From Rhodoluna sp. (lineage in GTDB: Bacteria; Actinomycetota; Actinomycetes; Actinomycetales; Microbacteriaceae), in assembly GCA_016462375.1 (NCBI GenBank), contig JAEMTJ010000002.1:1-31468 (forward strand): a DNA stretch of 31,468 bases, written 5' to 3'. A model generated the notes under the pieces. That model ran no database searches and was not told where the DNA came from. It saw only the letters and a program-made list of their open reading frames with translations. Position 1 is the stretch's first letter. Each line of letters begins with the position of its first letter. Both the position numbers and the translations under genes were made by a program. Shown here in pieces: positions 1-7,902 of the stretch.

Positions 1-1911
1 GTTGGATCCACAACTAACTTGTCATACACAGTGACCGCTAACGGCGCTCCTTATGCAAACAAGACTGTTCACTTGCTACTAGGTAAGGAATATTCAGGTT
101 CAACCGCGAAGGTAAGCGTCAACGGACAGGCATTCACAGGTGGGCAGGTAACTGTCGATCTAACAACAGACGCTAATGGTGTTGTTTCATTCTCTGTTGT
201 TAACACCGACGTGTCTGCAGATGCAGATCCATACCAAGCAGGGAACTTGCTTCACCCAGCTACTGGTAAGCACTTGTTCGCACAACTAGCACTTGTTGGT
301 GAAAAGGGTAACCAGGATGTCCTAGACATTCTTGACCTTGTTTACTACAGAAGCGCAGTTGCAACTCCTCCAACTGTTCTAAAAGTTCGTCTTGCTGACT
401 GGAACGCCACCAACTCGTTTGATGGTACCCATGTTTGGGGCGATGGCGGTCTAGGCAGCTGGTTCGATGAGAATACTGGTTACTTCGCGCACTACGTAAA
501 AGCAGGTTCAACATTCAACCTGAAGTACAGTGTGAAAACTGCTACAGGCGTAAATGCACCTAACGGAACAGTTGTGAATCTTGCTTTGGGAGCTGCATGG
601 TCAGGTTCTAACGCGAAGTTCACTGTAAACGGTGTTGCTGTTTCAGGTCTTACTGCGTGGGGTCCTAACGGTCAACTTAATCAGGCAACTACAAGTGCGA
701 CTGTTTCTGGTGGATTCATCACCGTTTCAGTTACATCACTTGATCTAGATGAAGATGCAACTCCTAACCCTGGTAGCGCAACTGCTAACCCAGATGGTCT
801 TAACCCGCTATTCATGCAGGTCAAGGCTCTAGCTGAGGGTAACTTTGTTACTCACAACGACTGGGTCAACATTGTTGTAACTCAGGCAGCGGCTGCTCCT
901 ACTATCACTTCTATCTCTGGAACCTCAGGTAAGAATGGTCAAGCAATTGACATTGTAGGAACCAACCTTGGTGATGCTCTTAGTACACCAGCTGTATCTC
1001 TCTACACTGCTGCGACATCGAAGCTACCTGCTGTAACAACAGCTGTTTCAGTGATCTCAGTAAATGCAGACGGAACTCGAATGACTATTCGTTCTCCGAA
1101 CAAGACACAGAAGGGTAACTTGCGTGTAACTACTGGTGGAGGAACTGCTACTTCAGCGACTCTATTTAGTTCAAGCACATCAAACACAAGTAAGCCAGCT
1201 ATCACCCTCGCCGCATCTTTGGTGAAGGAAATTGGTTCTACTTTGACTCTTACTGGAACCAACCTGGGTTCAGCTACTGTTGTCAAGATTGGTACTGTAA
1301 GCGTCGCGTTCACTGTTCTAAGTGCAACTAGCGTTTCAGTAGTTATTCCTGAGGGCGTAGTTTCTGGATCAACCGTTAGCGCAACAAACGCTGGTGGAAC
1401 AGTAACCACAACCAAGCTAATCTTCCAGTCACCAGTTGTTACAACTGCGACTGCAAGCGGCAAGGTTGGAACTACAGTTACTGTTACTGGAACGAACCTA
1501 AAGGCAACAGCGATTTCATTCGGTGGAAACAAGACTGCAAAGGCTGTCATCAACACTCCAAACACCTTGACATTCGTTGTTCCTACTGGTGCTCTTACTG
1601 GTGCAATCAAGATCACAACTGGTGGTGGAGTGGTTTACACCAACTCATTCACCGTGGTCCCACCTACCCCGACCGTAACCTCCTTCACACCAGCAACTGG
1701 TAAGAAGGGTGTTGCAATCGTAACCGTAAAGGGTAAGTACCTAACCGGTGCAACAGTAACTGTTGGTTCAGTTGCTGTGACACTATCTGCTGGTGCTACT
1801 GACACATCATTCAAGTTCGTTATTCCTGCAAGTGCATCTACTGGCAAGATCAACGTAACCACTGCTGGTGGAACAGTAATCTCAGCTACAAACCTGACAG
1901 TTACTAACTAG
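1..1911 (+). CDS. Secreted surface protein with Ig-like modules and four IPT/TIG domains (5' end missing)
   Basis: The reading frame is open from base 1, so the gene starts upstream of the window; the TTG at 19 is an internal codon. Two related Ig-like modules come first (about 1-350 and 380-885), each with a GSxAK-type strand and an NG-V-SF-like strand. Four IPT/TIG repeats follow (about 898-1185, 1190-1430, 1432-1665, 1666-1908), each with a GTNL- or GKYL-like turn and ending near TTxGGT. The composition is rich in Thr, Val, Gly and Ala and poor in charge, as in extracellular adhesive or carbohydrate-binding proteins. No LPxTG motif or C-terminal membrane anchor is seen. The Ig-like modules resemble one in the GH16 protein at 3394-5334, so a role in polysaccharide binding at the cell surface is inferred. 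The exact function is unknown. Confidence 0.85.
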   Translation, partial: VGSTTNLSYTVTANGAPYANKTVHLLLGKEYSGSTAKVSVNGQAFTGGQVTVDLTTDANGVVSFSVVNTDVSADADPYQAGNLLHPATGKHLFAQLALVGEKGNQDVLDILDLVYYRSAVATPPTVLKVRLADWNATNSFDGTHVWGDGGLGSWFDENTGYFAHYVKAGSTFNLKYSVKTATGVNAPNGTVVNLALGAAWSGSNAKFTVNGVAVSGLTAWGPNGQLNQATTSATVSGGFITVSVTSLDLDEDATPNPGSATANPDGLNPLFMQVKALAEGNFVTHNDWVNIVVTQAAAAPTITSISGTSGKNGQAIDIVGTNLGDALSTPAVSLYTAATSKLPAVTTAVSVISVNADGTRMTIRSPNKTQKGNLRVTTGGGTATSATLFSSSTSNTSKPAITLAASLVKEIGSTLTLTGTNLGSATVVKIGTVSVAFTVLSATSVSVVIPEGVVSGSTVSATNAGGTVTTTKLIFQSPVVTTATASGKVGTTVTVTGTNLKATAISFGGNKTAKAVINTPNTLTFVVPTGALTGAIKITTGGGVVYTNSFTVVPPTPTVTSFTPATGKKGVAIVTVKGKYLTGATVTVGSVAVTLSAGATDTSFKFVIPASASTGKINVTTAGGTVISATNLTVTN

Positions 1912-1923
1912 TCAGCTAAACGA

Positions 1924-1961
1924 AAATCTGCCCCGTCCATTAAGTTGGACGGGGCAGATTT
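1924..1961. terminator. Bidirectional intrinsic terminator between convergent genes
   Basis: A perfect 16-bp inverted repeat (AAATCTGCCCCGTCCA and its complement) is separated by a 6-nt loop. It has a GC-rich core, with A residues before and T residues after, so it can work on both strands. It lies between the stop of the IPT-domain gene (1911) and the stop of rmuC (1978). Confidence 0.93.
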
Positions 1962-1977
1962 CTTTAAGCCTTGAAGA

Positions 1978-3300
1978 CTACTCTTCTTCTAGATCTTCAT
2001 CCTCAACATCTGTCGCCAAGGGAATCGCTAATAGATCAGTTGCAGCTGTTAGCTCTAGGCCCTCAACATCTTTTAGAGTCTTCTGAACTGCACGAGTCCT
2101 GCGGCCGGCTTCACTAACTGTGTTCTGAGCTGTTTCGAGCTGCTTGGCTAGCTTGTCCATAACCCCTGCATACTTGGTGAACTCGGTCTTAGCAGCCCCT
2201 AGAACCTTCCAGACATCTGAAGCGCTCTTCTCAATGGCTAGGGTCTTGAAGCCCATCTGCAGGCTGTTTAGCAGCGACATCAGAGTTGTTGGGCCAGTGA
2301 CTAGGACACGGTAGTTGTTCTGGAGATCACTGGTGAGCCCTGGACGTCTAACTACCTCGGCAAATAGTCCTTCGGTTGGCAAATACATGATTGCAAAGTC
2401 GGTACTCACAGGGACATAAAGATACTTGTCTGAGATGAGTTTTGCCTGTGTCCGAATAGCCTTCTCAACGGCCTTGGTGGCGTTGATTATCTCCTCAGGC
2501 GTGCCAGTCTCTTGAGCTAACTGAAGACGCTCGTAGTCCTCTTGAGGGAACTTAGAGTCGATTGGAAGGTAAACATACTCACCATCGGCACGACCTGGCA
2601 GCTTGACTGCAAACTCCACTACATCGTTGGTATCTGGCTTGATCTTGACGTTCTTAGCGTATTGGTTAGGAGCTAGGACGTCCTCTAATTGACGCTCTAG
2701 TTGGACCTCACCCCAGCCGCCACGGCTCTTTACGTTTGATAGGACCTTCTGCAAGCTCCCCACATCGGTAGCCAGGTTCTTCATTTCCCCGAGTCCCCGT
2801 TGAACGGCTTCGAGGTTGTCGCTGACAAGCTTGAAGGACTCGCCTAAGCGCTTTTCAAGAGTGCCCTGGAGCTTCTCATCAACAGTTTCACGCATCTTTT
2901 CGAGCTTCTCTTCGTTGCCCTTGCGCATCTTCTCCATCTCTAGTTGCAAGGTGCTCTGAATCTCTTGGAGCTTCTTAGCGTTTGAGTCTGTAAGCTCTGA
3001 AATCTTAGATTCAAGGGTCTTTAGTGATTCGTTGAGTGACTTCTGAAGTTCGAGACGGCTTTGGGTTGCTTCTTCACGATTACTCTTAGCTGCCGCATCT
3101 GCGGCTTCCCTAATTGCGGTTAAGCGCTTTTCGATGACCTCGTGGTTAGTAGAGATGGATGCTCTTAGCTCATCTCGGTGGGTTAGTAAATCCTTTGAGA
3201 TCTCTTGGGAAGGGGATTTGTCCCTACGGGAGAAGATTACAAGAAGTAAACCTAGTGTCGCGAGTAGGTTGAGGATCAGAAATATTGTTGTGGTGTCCAT
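1978..3300 (-). CDS. rmuC: RmuC family DNA recombination protein
   Basis: This 440-aa protein has the usual RmuC layout: an N-terminal membrane segment (residues about 5-23), a long charged coiled coil (about 30-175), then the RmuC domain. The signature GGWGEVQLE is at about 194-202, followed by VEFAVKLPGR and YLPIDSKFP (about 228-252), which belong to the nuclease-like core. RmuC limits DNA rearrangement at inverted repeats in E. coli; its biochemical activity is still poorly defined. The ATG at 3300 is preceded by GGAG with 4-nt spacing. The tail is very acidic. It stands alone between two genes for secreted proteins and shares the terminator at 1924-1961 with its convergent neighbour. Confidence 0.93.
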   Translation of the reverse strand: MDTTTIFLILNLLATLGLLLVIFSRRDKSPSQEISKDLLTHRDELRASISTNHEVIEKRLTAIREAADAAAKSNREEATQSRLELQKSLNESLKTLESKISELTDSNAKKLQEIQSTLQLEMEKMRKGNEEKLEKMRETVDEKLQGTLEKRLGESFKLVSDNLEAVQRGLGEMKNLATDVGSLQKVLSNVKSRGGWGEVQLERQLEDVLAPNQYAKNVKIKPDTNDVVEFAVKLPGRADGEYVYLPIDSKFPQEDYERLQLAQETGTPEEIINATKAVEKAIRTQAKLISDKYLYVPVSTDFAIMYLPTEGLFAEVVRRPGLTSDLQNNYRVLVTGPTTLMSLLNSLQMGFKTLAIEKSASDVWKVLGAAKTEFTKYAGVMDKLAKQLETAQNTVSEAGRRTRAVQKTLKDVEGLELTAATDLLAIPLATDVEDEDLEEE

Positions 3301-3367
3301 AGTTCTCCATGCTCAGGTGCGCGCAAATGCACACAGCAACACTAAGCCTAGGAGATGACATTTTCTT

Positions 3368-3385
3368 CCTGAGGTTCGCCTCAGG
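3368..3385 (-). terminator. Hairpin downstream of the GH16 gene
   Basis: CCTGAGG and CCTCAGG form a perfect 7-bp stem with a 4-nt loop, 9 nt beyond the stop of the glucanase gene. On the minus strand it is followed by A-rich sequence and not by a T run, so it would be a weak intrinsic terminator or a 3'-end stabilising hairpin. It sits in the 93-nt gap between the GH16 gene and rmuC. Confidence 0.45.
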
Positions 3386-3393
3386 CTTACCGA

Positions 3394-5334
3394 TTAATTG
3401 TTGGTTGGGGCTGAACCGTAACCGTTTGAACTGTAGTAACGGAAGTAGTCAATTGTGAAGTTTGCCTTGTTGTATCCGCTTGAAATTCCACCACCGTAAC
3501 TTCCACCCATAGCCAGGTTGAAGATGATATACATCTTTGGATTCACACCTGAAGAATTAGGTCCGAAAGGCCAATTGGTGAGCCCGGTGTCACTCTTCTT
3601 GACAACCACAACCTGACGGTCATCAATAAACATAGTGACCTCACTTGGAGTCCAAAGCATGCCGTAGGTGTGGAAGCCTTGAGCCAGACCGATGCTGTTG
3701 TTTAGAGCACCCATCTTGTATTCGTGGTTGCCACTAGGGTTGCGGTAGTGGGTAGCTGAAGTGTTGGTGAACGGGCTGTTACCTGCAAACTCAACGATGT
3801 CTAACTCACCACAACCAGGCCATGGAACAGTGTTGATGTTTGATCCCAGGGTCCAGAATGCTGGCCAGGTGCCTCCACCTGAAGGCATCTTCAGCCTTGC
3901 TTCGAAGTATCCGTAACTGAAGTGCTTCTTGCCGTAGCTGGTGAACTTACCGCTAGTCCAGGTCCTGTTGCTAGTGCAGGTGTTGTCTCCAGCGGTTGTC
4001 GAAGAGGTGATGACCATTGAACCAGCACCATCGGCTTTGTTAGCACAAGCGGCATAGGCCTGAGCTTCTCCGTTACCCCAACCGCAGCCAGCTGGGTTAT
4101 TACAGCCATCACCTAGGTCTGGTGTCCAGTTAGCGCTGCTAGGAGCGGTGCCGGTGGCACCATTAAATTCATCTGACCAGAGCAAAGTCCTGTTATTCGA
4201 AACAGGAGGAGTAACGACGCCACCGCCGCCGTTTGAACCACCAGCAGCAATGCTGTATTCGAGGTTGGTGATGTCAATTGTGTCAACTGCTAGGCCAGTT
4301 ATCCAAGCTGCGAGTTGGGTGTATAGACCACTTCGAGCAGCTGTATCAAGGCCAATCACGTCAAAGCTGACCACACCGTTTGAGTTGGTGGTTCCGGTTA
4401 CGAGAAGTTGATCTTCGGGAGTTCTGTCGACACCGGTTGTGCTCTGTGTGCCAACCTGAACTCTCGCATTGGAGCCACCATCACGCTTACCAACGCTGAA
4501 GTTAACAACTTTGTTAGGGGTAGGGCGGTTCAGGCTGTCGGTCACAACGTAGCTGATGCGGGTGGTGGATTGAACCATAACTTGAGCTACTTGGAAGCGC
4601 AGGCCTGCGTGATACCAGTTGTTTGATACCCAGCTGTTGGCGTTACCAAGGTCGTTTATCGAGTTTGTATCGTCAAAGGTAGTCTGCTTAATCTTCCAAG
4701 GACCAACGAATGTTGTTGGCGGAGTTACTGGAGGGGAAACTGTTGATGTCAAAGCGATTTTTACTGATACCGACACAGTCTTAGCTGGAAGGTAGTTGGC
4801 GTTACCAGGGTTAGAAGCCCTAATGGTGCAAGTTCCAACCTTGATGGCCGTGACACGATTACCGGCAATTGTGCAGTAATTGGTCGTAAGGCTTGTCAGG
4901 GTCGTTGTTCCAGAAGTTTGGGTGGTGGTTAGGTCAGCGGTTGGGTTGGCCATAGAGAGCCAACCGAAAGAAGACATGGTTAGCAGGTTTACTGCTTTTG
5001 CAATCGTAAATGATCGGGTGACTGCTCTAGCGGGCTTATTCGTCAAATCACCTGGGTTAGTGGCCGTGATCTTGCAAATACCTGAGCTAATGATGCGCAC
5101 AGTGGTGTTGTTGACCAAAGAACAGATGCTTGTGGTCATGCTGGTTGTGGTTGTAACTCCAGCGCTCTGAGTGATGCTCAGGGCAATGTCAGGGTTTCCG
5201 TAGGTCACCTTGGTCAATGCCGCAAAGGTAATGGTTGTAGTTGGGAGAGTGACAGCCTGCGCCTGCAAGGTTGCACCAAAGCCCATCATTAGGGCTAAAG
5301 AAAGGGTGAGCATACGCTTGCGAGAAGTCTTCAT
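3394..5334 (-). CDS. Secreted glycoside hydrolase family 16 (laminarinase-like) with Ig-like modules
   Basis: This 646-aa protein begins with a Sec signal peptide (basic start, hydrophobic core, AQA cleavage site near residue 27). Two Ig-like repeats follow, each with a Cys pair (about 28-112 and 113-193). Next come a Pro/Thr linker and a third Ig-like module (about 212-362) resembling the modules of the IPT protein at 1-1911. A Gly-rich linker leads to the GH16 catalytic domain (about 384-640). The GH16 active site ELDIVE is present: E510 is the likely nucleophile, D512 the helper and E515 the acid/base. The surrounding WPAFW and the C-terminal FNLAMGG fit bacterial endo-beta-1,3-glucanases, so algal laminarin is a likely substrate (inference). 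The start has no Shine-Dalgarno; a TAGGCT box at 5341-5346 suggests a leaderless mRNA. A LacI-type palindrome lies at 5364-5379. Confidence 0.9.
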   Translation of the reverse strand: MKTSRKRMLTLSLALMMGFGATLQAQAVTLPTTTITFAALTKVTYGNPDIALSITQSAGVTTTTSMTTSICSLVNNTTVRIISSGICKITATNPGDLTNKPARAVTRSFTIAKAVNLLTMSSFGWLSMANPTADLTTTQTSGTTTLTSLTTNYCTIAGNRVTAIKVGTCTIRASNPGNANYLPAKTVSVSVKIALTSTVSPPVTPPTTFVGPWKIKQTTFDDTNSINDLGNANSWVSNNWYHAGLRFQVAQVMVQSTTRISYVVTDSLNRPTPNKVVNFSVGKRDGGSNARVQVGTQSTTGVDRTPEDQLLVTGTTNSNGVVSFDVIGLDTAARSGLYTQLAAWITGLAVDTIDITNLEYSIAAGGSNGGGGVVTPPVSNNRTLLWSDEFNGATGTAPSSANWTPDLGDGCNNPAGCGWGNGEAQAYAACANKADGAGSMVITSSTTAGDNTCTSNRTWTSGKFTSYGKKHFSYGYFEARLKMPSGGGTWPAFWTLGSNINTVPWPGCGELDIVEFAGNSPFTNTSATHYRNPSGNHEYKMGALNNSIGLAQGFHTYGMLWTPSEVTMFIDDRQVVVVKKSDTGLTNWPFGPNSSGVNPKMYIIFNLAMGGSYGGGISSGYNKANFTIDYFRYYSSNGYGSAPTNN

Positions 5335-5340
5335 TTACTT

Positions 5341-5346
5341 AGCCTA
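5341..5346 (-). promoter_or_regulatory. Candidate -10 box of a leaderless GH16 transcript
   Basis: On the minus strand, TAGGCT (matching TAnnnT) ends 6 nt before the ATG at 5334, and no ribosome binding site is visible. The matching -35 position falls on the operator at 5364-5379. Confidence 0.4.
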
Positions 5347-5363
5347 AGCCCGAGGATGCTTCC

Positions 5364-5379
5364 GTGAAAGCGCTTTTAC
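5364..5379. promoter_or_regulatory. LacI-family-type operator upstream of the GH16 gene
   Basis: GTGAAAGCGCTTTTAC is a near-perfect palindrome with a 10-bp perfect core AAAGCGCTTT and the central CG step typical of LacI/CcpA-family operators. Its place, about 30-45 nt upstream of the glucanase start and over the expected -35 region, fits repression relieved by a sugar ligand. No LacI-family gene is in the window. A weaker AGCGCT core lies 147 bp further upstream (5516-5521). The rest of the 286-nt gap up to the next gene has no convincing gene, only short hairpins. Confidence 0.55.
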
Positions 5380-5553
5380 AGAGTTCAGCCAACTGTCAGG
5401 GTAATGTTATGGCGATGTCACCGAGCATGCATGGCAGAATTACAGAACTTTAGCAGGTTGGTTCAACAACCAATTCTCTCAAGACGTGTTTCGAATTTCG
5501 TTTTAGCGTCTTCGAAGCGCTCTTTTAGCACCACATTAAGTTAGACAAGTGGC

Positions 5554-5595
5554 AAGGATTTCTCCTTACTAATCGGAGCTTTAGCCATTTGGCTA
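5554..5595 (+). other. Two small hairpins in the leader of the UbiA-type gene
   Basis: AAGGA-TTTC-TCCTT (5554-5567) and TAGCC-ATTT-GGCTA (5582-5595) are perfect 5-bp stems with 4-nt loops, placed in tandem upstream of the prenyltransferase gene. They may structure its 5' untranslated region. I do not recognise a known riboswitch. Confidence 0.3.
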
Positions 5596-5665
5596 GGGCC
5601 AGAGAGATTTATTACACAAGGTGATGCTTGACCCGAATAGGCTTTGGATAAGGATTAGGGGCACA

Positions 5666-6346
5666 GTGTCAGTAAAAAAGCAATCAAGATTTGTAGCTCT
5701 TGTTCTAGCCACCCATTTCCCCCAGGCTTTGGCCATGGTGGTCTTGACTGTTTCTGCCAGCTGGATTTATGGACAACAGGGCATCGGAATTATTTTTGTG
5801 TTGGTAGCTATTGCTGCTGGACAAGCATCAATTGGCTGGGTAAATGACTACATCGACTACGAAATTGATAATTCTCTAAACCGAGCCGACAAACCTCTTG
5901 TTAGAAACACTTTGCTGCAAAAACAGCTCAAGACACCGATCATAATTTCTCTCTTAGTAACAGTTCTCTCCTCCTTAGTAGCAGGCGGTTGGATTGGTGG
6001 CTTGGCTCACATCTTTGCTGTTGCCAGTGCACAGCTATATAACATCCATTTAGCTAGAACAATTTGGTCTTGGCTTCCTTACGCGGTCTCCTTTGGTTTG
6101 TTGACGGTGTTTGTAACGCAAACCAGCGACTCAGAACTGTGGCCTAGCTGGCAGGTAGTGGTGATTGCAATCTGTGTGGGAGTCATAGCCCATGTCTTTA
6201 ATGCAGTACCAGATTTGCAGATCGATAGAAAATCAAACCTTGGTGGCTTGGTTGTCTCTCTAGGCAAGATGAGATCTCTGGTTATTGCAGGTGCATTGTC
6301 AGTAGTGATTGTTTGGTTGGTACTAGATTTGTGGCTAACTCGCTAA
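5666..6346 (+). CDS. UbiA family prenyltransferase
   Basis: This is a polytopic membrane protein with the two Asp-rich motifs of UbiA prenyltransferases: NDYIDYEID (residues about 60-68 from this start) and DLQID (about 183-187). Both lie on cytoplasmic loops and bind Mg-diphosphate of the isoprenoid donor. At 226 aa it is shorter than the usual 280-300. The acceptor substrate cannot be read from the sequence; quinone and prenylated lipid are the usual choices. I chose GTG at 5666 because AGGGG lies just upstream and because the first membrane segment then begins near residue 8, as in relatives. An in-frame GTG/ATG at 5621/5624 would add 15 residues. No quinone-synthesis gene lies beside it. 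Confidence 0.8.
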   Translation: MSVKKQSRFVALVLATHFPQALAMVVLTVSASWIYGQQGIGIIFVLVAIAAGQASIGWVNDYIDYEIDNSLNRADKPLVRNTLLQKQLKTPIIISLLVTVLSSLVAGGWIGGLAHIFAVASAQLYNIHLARTIWSWLPYAVSFGLLTVFVTQTSDSELWPSWQVVVIAICVGVIAHVFNAVPDLQIDRKSNLGGLVVSLGKMRSLVIAGALSVVIVWLVLDLWLTR

Positions 6347-6362
6347 TCCCAACCATCTGATT

Positions 6363-6374
6363 TACCAATTGGTA
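6363..6374. promoter_or_regulatory. 12-bp palindrome upstream of the DUF998 gene
   Basis: TACCAATTGGTA is a perfect palindrome in the 64-nt gap after the prenyltransferase gene. Its right half, TTGGTA, could serve as a -35 box to TAAATA at 6390-6395 (15-nt spacing), so a regulator bound here could block transcription of 6411-7007. Confidence 0.35.
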
Positions 6375-6410
6375 GTCTCTAAAAGTAGGTAAATATCGAA
6401 GGGTCAATGC

Positions 6411-7007
6411 GTGAAACCAATTGCCAAAATAGCTTTCTATGCAGCCATTATTGGACCGATTCAATCAGCTCTTGGTTGGGTTATTGCAGGCTCGTTTTGG
6501 CCAGGTTATGACCAAGCTAGACAGACAATCAGTGAACTAGCGTCACCTGAATCACCGGTAAAAGAAATCATGTCTTCATTCTTTGTCTTCGGCGGAGTTC
6601 TTACTCTAATCGTTGCAGTTTATGCAAGAACTTTGGCAATGCCTGGGCGAATTGCGCTGTTTGTTTCAGCTCTTTGCACATTCGGTCTAACAATCTTCCC
6701 AACTCCTCTTATTGGTTACTCCACCCCGCACAGAGTCTTCGCTATTGCATCTTTTGCAATTTCAGCTGGTTGGCCACTACTAGCAATGAGAAAATCTAAG
6801 GACGCACCATTTGCTATCCGACCACTGGCAACAATTATTGGCACAACAGCTCAGGCAGTGCTCGCTATTTCGTTCCTAATCATCTGGTCAGATCCAGCAG
6901 CAGTAAACATCGGCATCTGGGAGAGAGTCGTTGCTGTGTCTCAAGCTGCATATGCGACCTGGGTTGTTGTCTCCATCTATCTAGGGCAACAAAGAAAAAC
7001 TAGTTAG
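6411..7007 (+). CDS. DUF998 family membrane protein
   Basis: This 198-aa protein has about six membrane segments. The early motif GYDQARQTISELASPES matches the conserved N-terminal loop of DUF998 proteins, followed by further segments with Pro and His residues (IFPTP, YSTPHR). Function is unknown; the family is assumed to be integral membrane proteins of actinobacteria and others. The GTG at 6411 has AAGGG about 8 nt upstream, which supports this start. It lies 64 nt after the prenyltransferase gene and 21 nt before the DoxX-like gene, but each may have its own promoter: a palindrome precedes this gene, and a TATATT box precedes the next. Confidence 0.8.
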   Translation: MKPIAKIAFYAAIIGPIQSALGWVIAGSFWPGYDQARQTISELASPESPVKEIMSSFFVFGGVLTLIVAVYARTLAMPGRIALFVSALCTFGLTIFPTPLIGYSTPHRVFAIASFAISAGWPLLAMRKSKDAPFAIRPLATIIGTTAQAVLAISFLIIWSDPAAVNIGIWERVVAVSQAAYATWVVVSIYLGQQRKTS

Positions 7008-7016
7008 TTGATTCAG

Positions 7017-7022
7017 TATATT
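7017..7022 (+). promoter_or_regulatory. Candidate -10 box of the DoxX-like gene
   Basis: TATATT lies 6 nt before the ATG at 7029 and 9 nt before the second ATG at 7032. No strong Shine-Dalgarno is present, so a leaderless transcript is plausible. Confidence 0.4.
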
Positions 7023-7028
7023 TAGGCG

Positions 7029-7415
7029 ATGATGAAAATTTCTTTGGCAAACAGAATCACGATCTGGATCTTGGCCGTTCTGTTTCTGACAAGCGGAGTA
7101 CTTCATCTAGTAAAGCCAGGAGCTTTCCTGTGGTTGATGCCTCCATGGCTTCCAGAACACAACTTGCTTATCTTGGCTAGTGGAGTCTTTGAAGTATTGT
7201 GTGCAATTGGTCTTATTGCAAAACAAAAGTGGGCTGGATATCTCAGTGCCTTAGTATTGCTAGCGATTTGGCCAGCAAACATTTGGTATGCATTTGATGT
7301 TTCCAGCCAAGGATTTAACTCGCAGGCGGTAATCGCTTGGCTTAGACTGCCACTGCAAATCCCTCTAATTTATGCAGCAATCAAATTCGCCAGGGCTGCT
7401 AAACCAACTGACTGA
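7029..7415 (+). CDS. DoxX-like small membrane protein
   Basis: This 128-aa protein has four predicted membrane segments. It carries the DoxX-type pattern: SGVLHLVKPGAFLWLMPPWLP in the first loop, then SGVFEVLCAIGL in the second segment and WPANIWY in the third. DoxX-family proteins are thought to act in redox or quinone-linked membrane processes, but this small branch has no defined role. Two adjacent ATG codons (7029, 7032) are both possible starts. It ends 75 nt before the FKBP gene, and that gap has a separate promoter-like box. Confidence 0.8.
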   Translation: MMKISLANRITIWILAVLFLTSGVLHLVKPGAFLWLMPPWLPEHNLLILASGVFEVLCAIGLIAKQKWAGYLSALVLLAIWPANIWYAFDVSSQGFNSQAVIAWLRLPLQIPLIYAAIKFARAAKPTD

Positions 7416-7476
7416 ACAACAGTTAAATAATTCAATGACGCTTGCTCTTGCAAACTGTCAGATCTAACTCTGTGAC

Positions 7477-7482
7477 TATGCT
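7477..7482 (+). promoter_or_regulatory. Candidate -10 box of the FKBP gene
   Basis: TATGCT ends 8 nt before the ATG at 7491 and no ribosome binding site is seen between them. This spacing fits a leaderless actinobacterial transcript. No clear -35 element is visible. Confidence 0.4.
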
Positions 7483-7490
7483 TTTGTATT

Positions 7491-7862
7491 ATGAGTAATT
7501 TAGACCGCCCAGAAATAGAACCAATGTTAGAGCCAGCACCTAGTGTGCTGACCACCAAGGAGATCATCATCGGTGATGGTGCTGAAGCACCAGCTAATTC
7601 AGTTGTCAATGTCCACTACCTCGGCGTTGACTATGAAACCGGTGAAGAATTTGATTCTTCATGGGGCCGTGGTGAGTCAATTGAATTCCCGCTAAACCGA
7701 CTGATCAAAGGCTGGCAAGACGGCATTCCAGGCATGAAGGTAGGCGGCAGAAGAATGCTGATTTGCCCACCTGAAGTTGCATATGGACCTGCCGGCAGTG
7801 GCCACCAGCTTTCAGGCCGAACTTTAGTTTTTGTAATTGATTTACTTGGAGTCAAACCTTAG
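7491..7862 (+). CDS. FKBP-type peptidyl-prolyl cis-trans isomerase
   Basis: This 123-aa single-domain FKBP catalyses cis-trans isomerisation of prolyl bonds and probably assists protein folding in the cytoplasm, since no signal peptide is present. The domain spans about residues 22-121. The family pattern is complete: VNVHYLG (Y43), FDSS (D55), GWQDGIPGMKVGGRR (W75) and PPEVAYG (Y98), then a C-terminal strand LVFVIDLLGV. These residues line the FK506/proline pocket. The ATG at 7491 lacks a Shine-Dalgarno and follows a TATGCT box. The gene is convergent with 7903-8271; a weak hairpin lies between them. Confidence 0.93.
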   Translation: MSNLDRPEIEPMLEPAPSVLTTKEIIIGDGAEAPANSVVNVHYLGVDYETGEEFDSSWGRGESIEFPLNRLIKGWQDGIPGMKVGGRRMLICPPEVAYGPAGSGHQLSGRTLVFVIDLLGVKP

Positions 7863-7870
7863 TTCAAGTA

Positions 7871-7893
7871 GTAACCCAACTAATTCTGGTTAC
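7871..7893. terminator. Weak hairpin between convergent genes
   Basis: GTAACC and GGTTAC form a 6-bp stem with an 11-nt loop in the 40-nt gap after the FKBP stop. No T run follows, so this is only a possible termination signal. Confidence 0.22.
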
Positions 7894-7902
7894 CAATAAC
7901 CT

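Noticed and set aside
1002..1616. 204-codon open frame on the minus strand
   Set aside because: It lies fully inside the IPT-repeat gene. Its Val/Thr/Pro-rich product is the antisense echo of repeat codons and it has no ribosome site.
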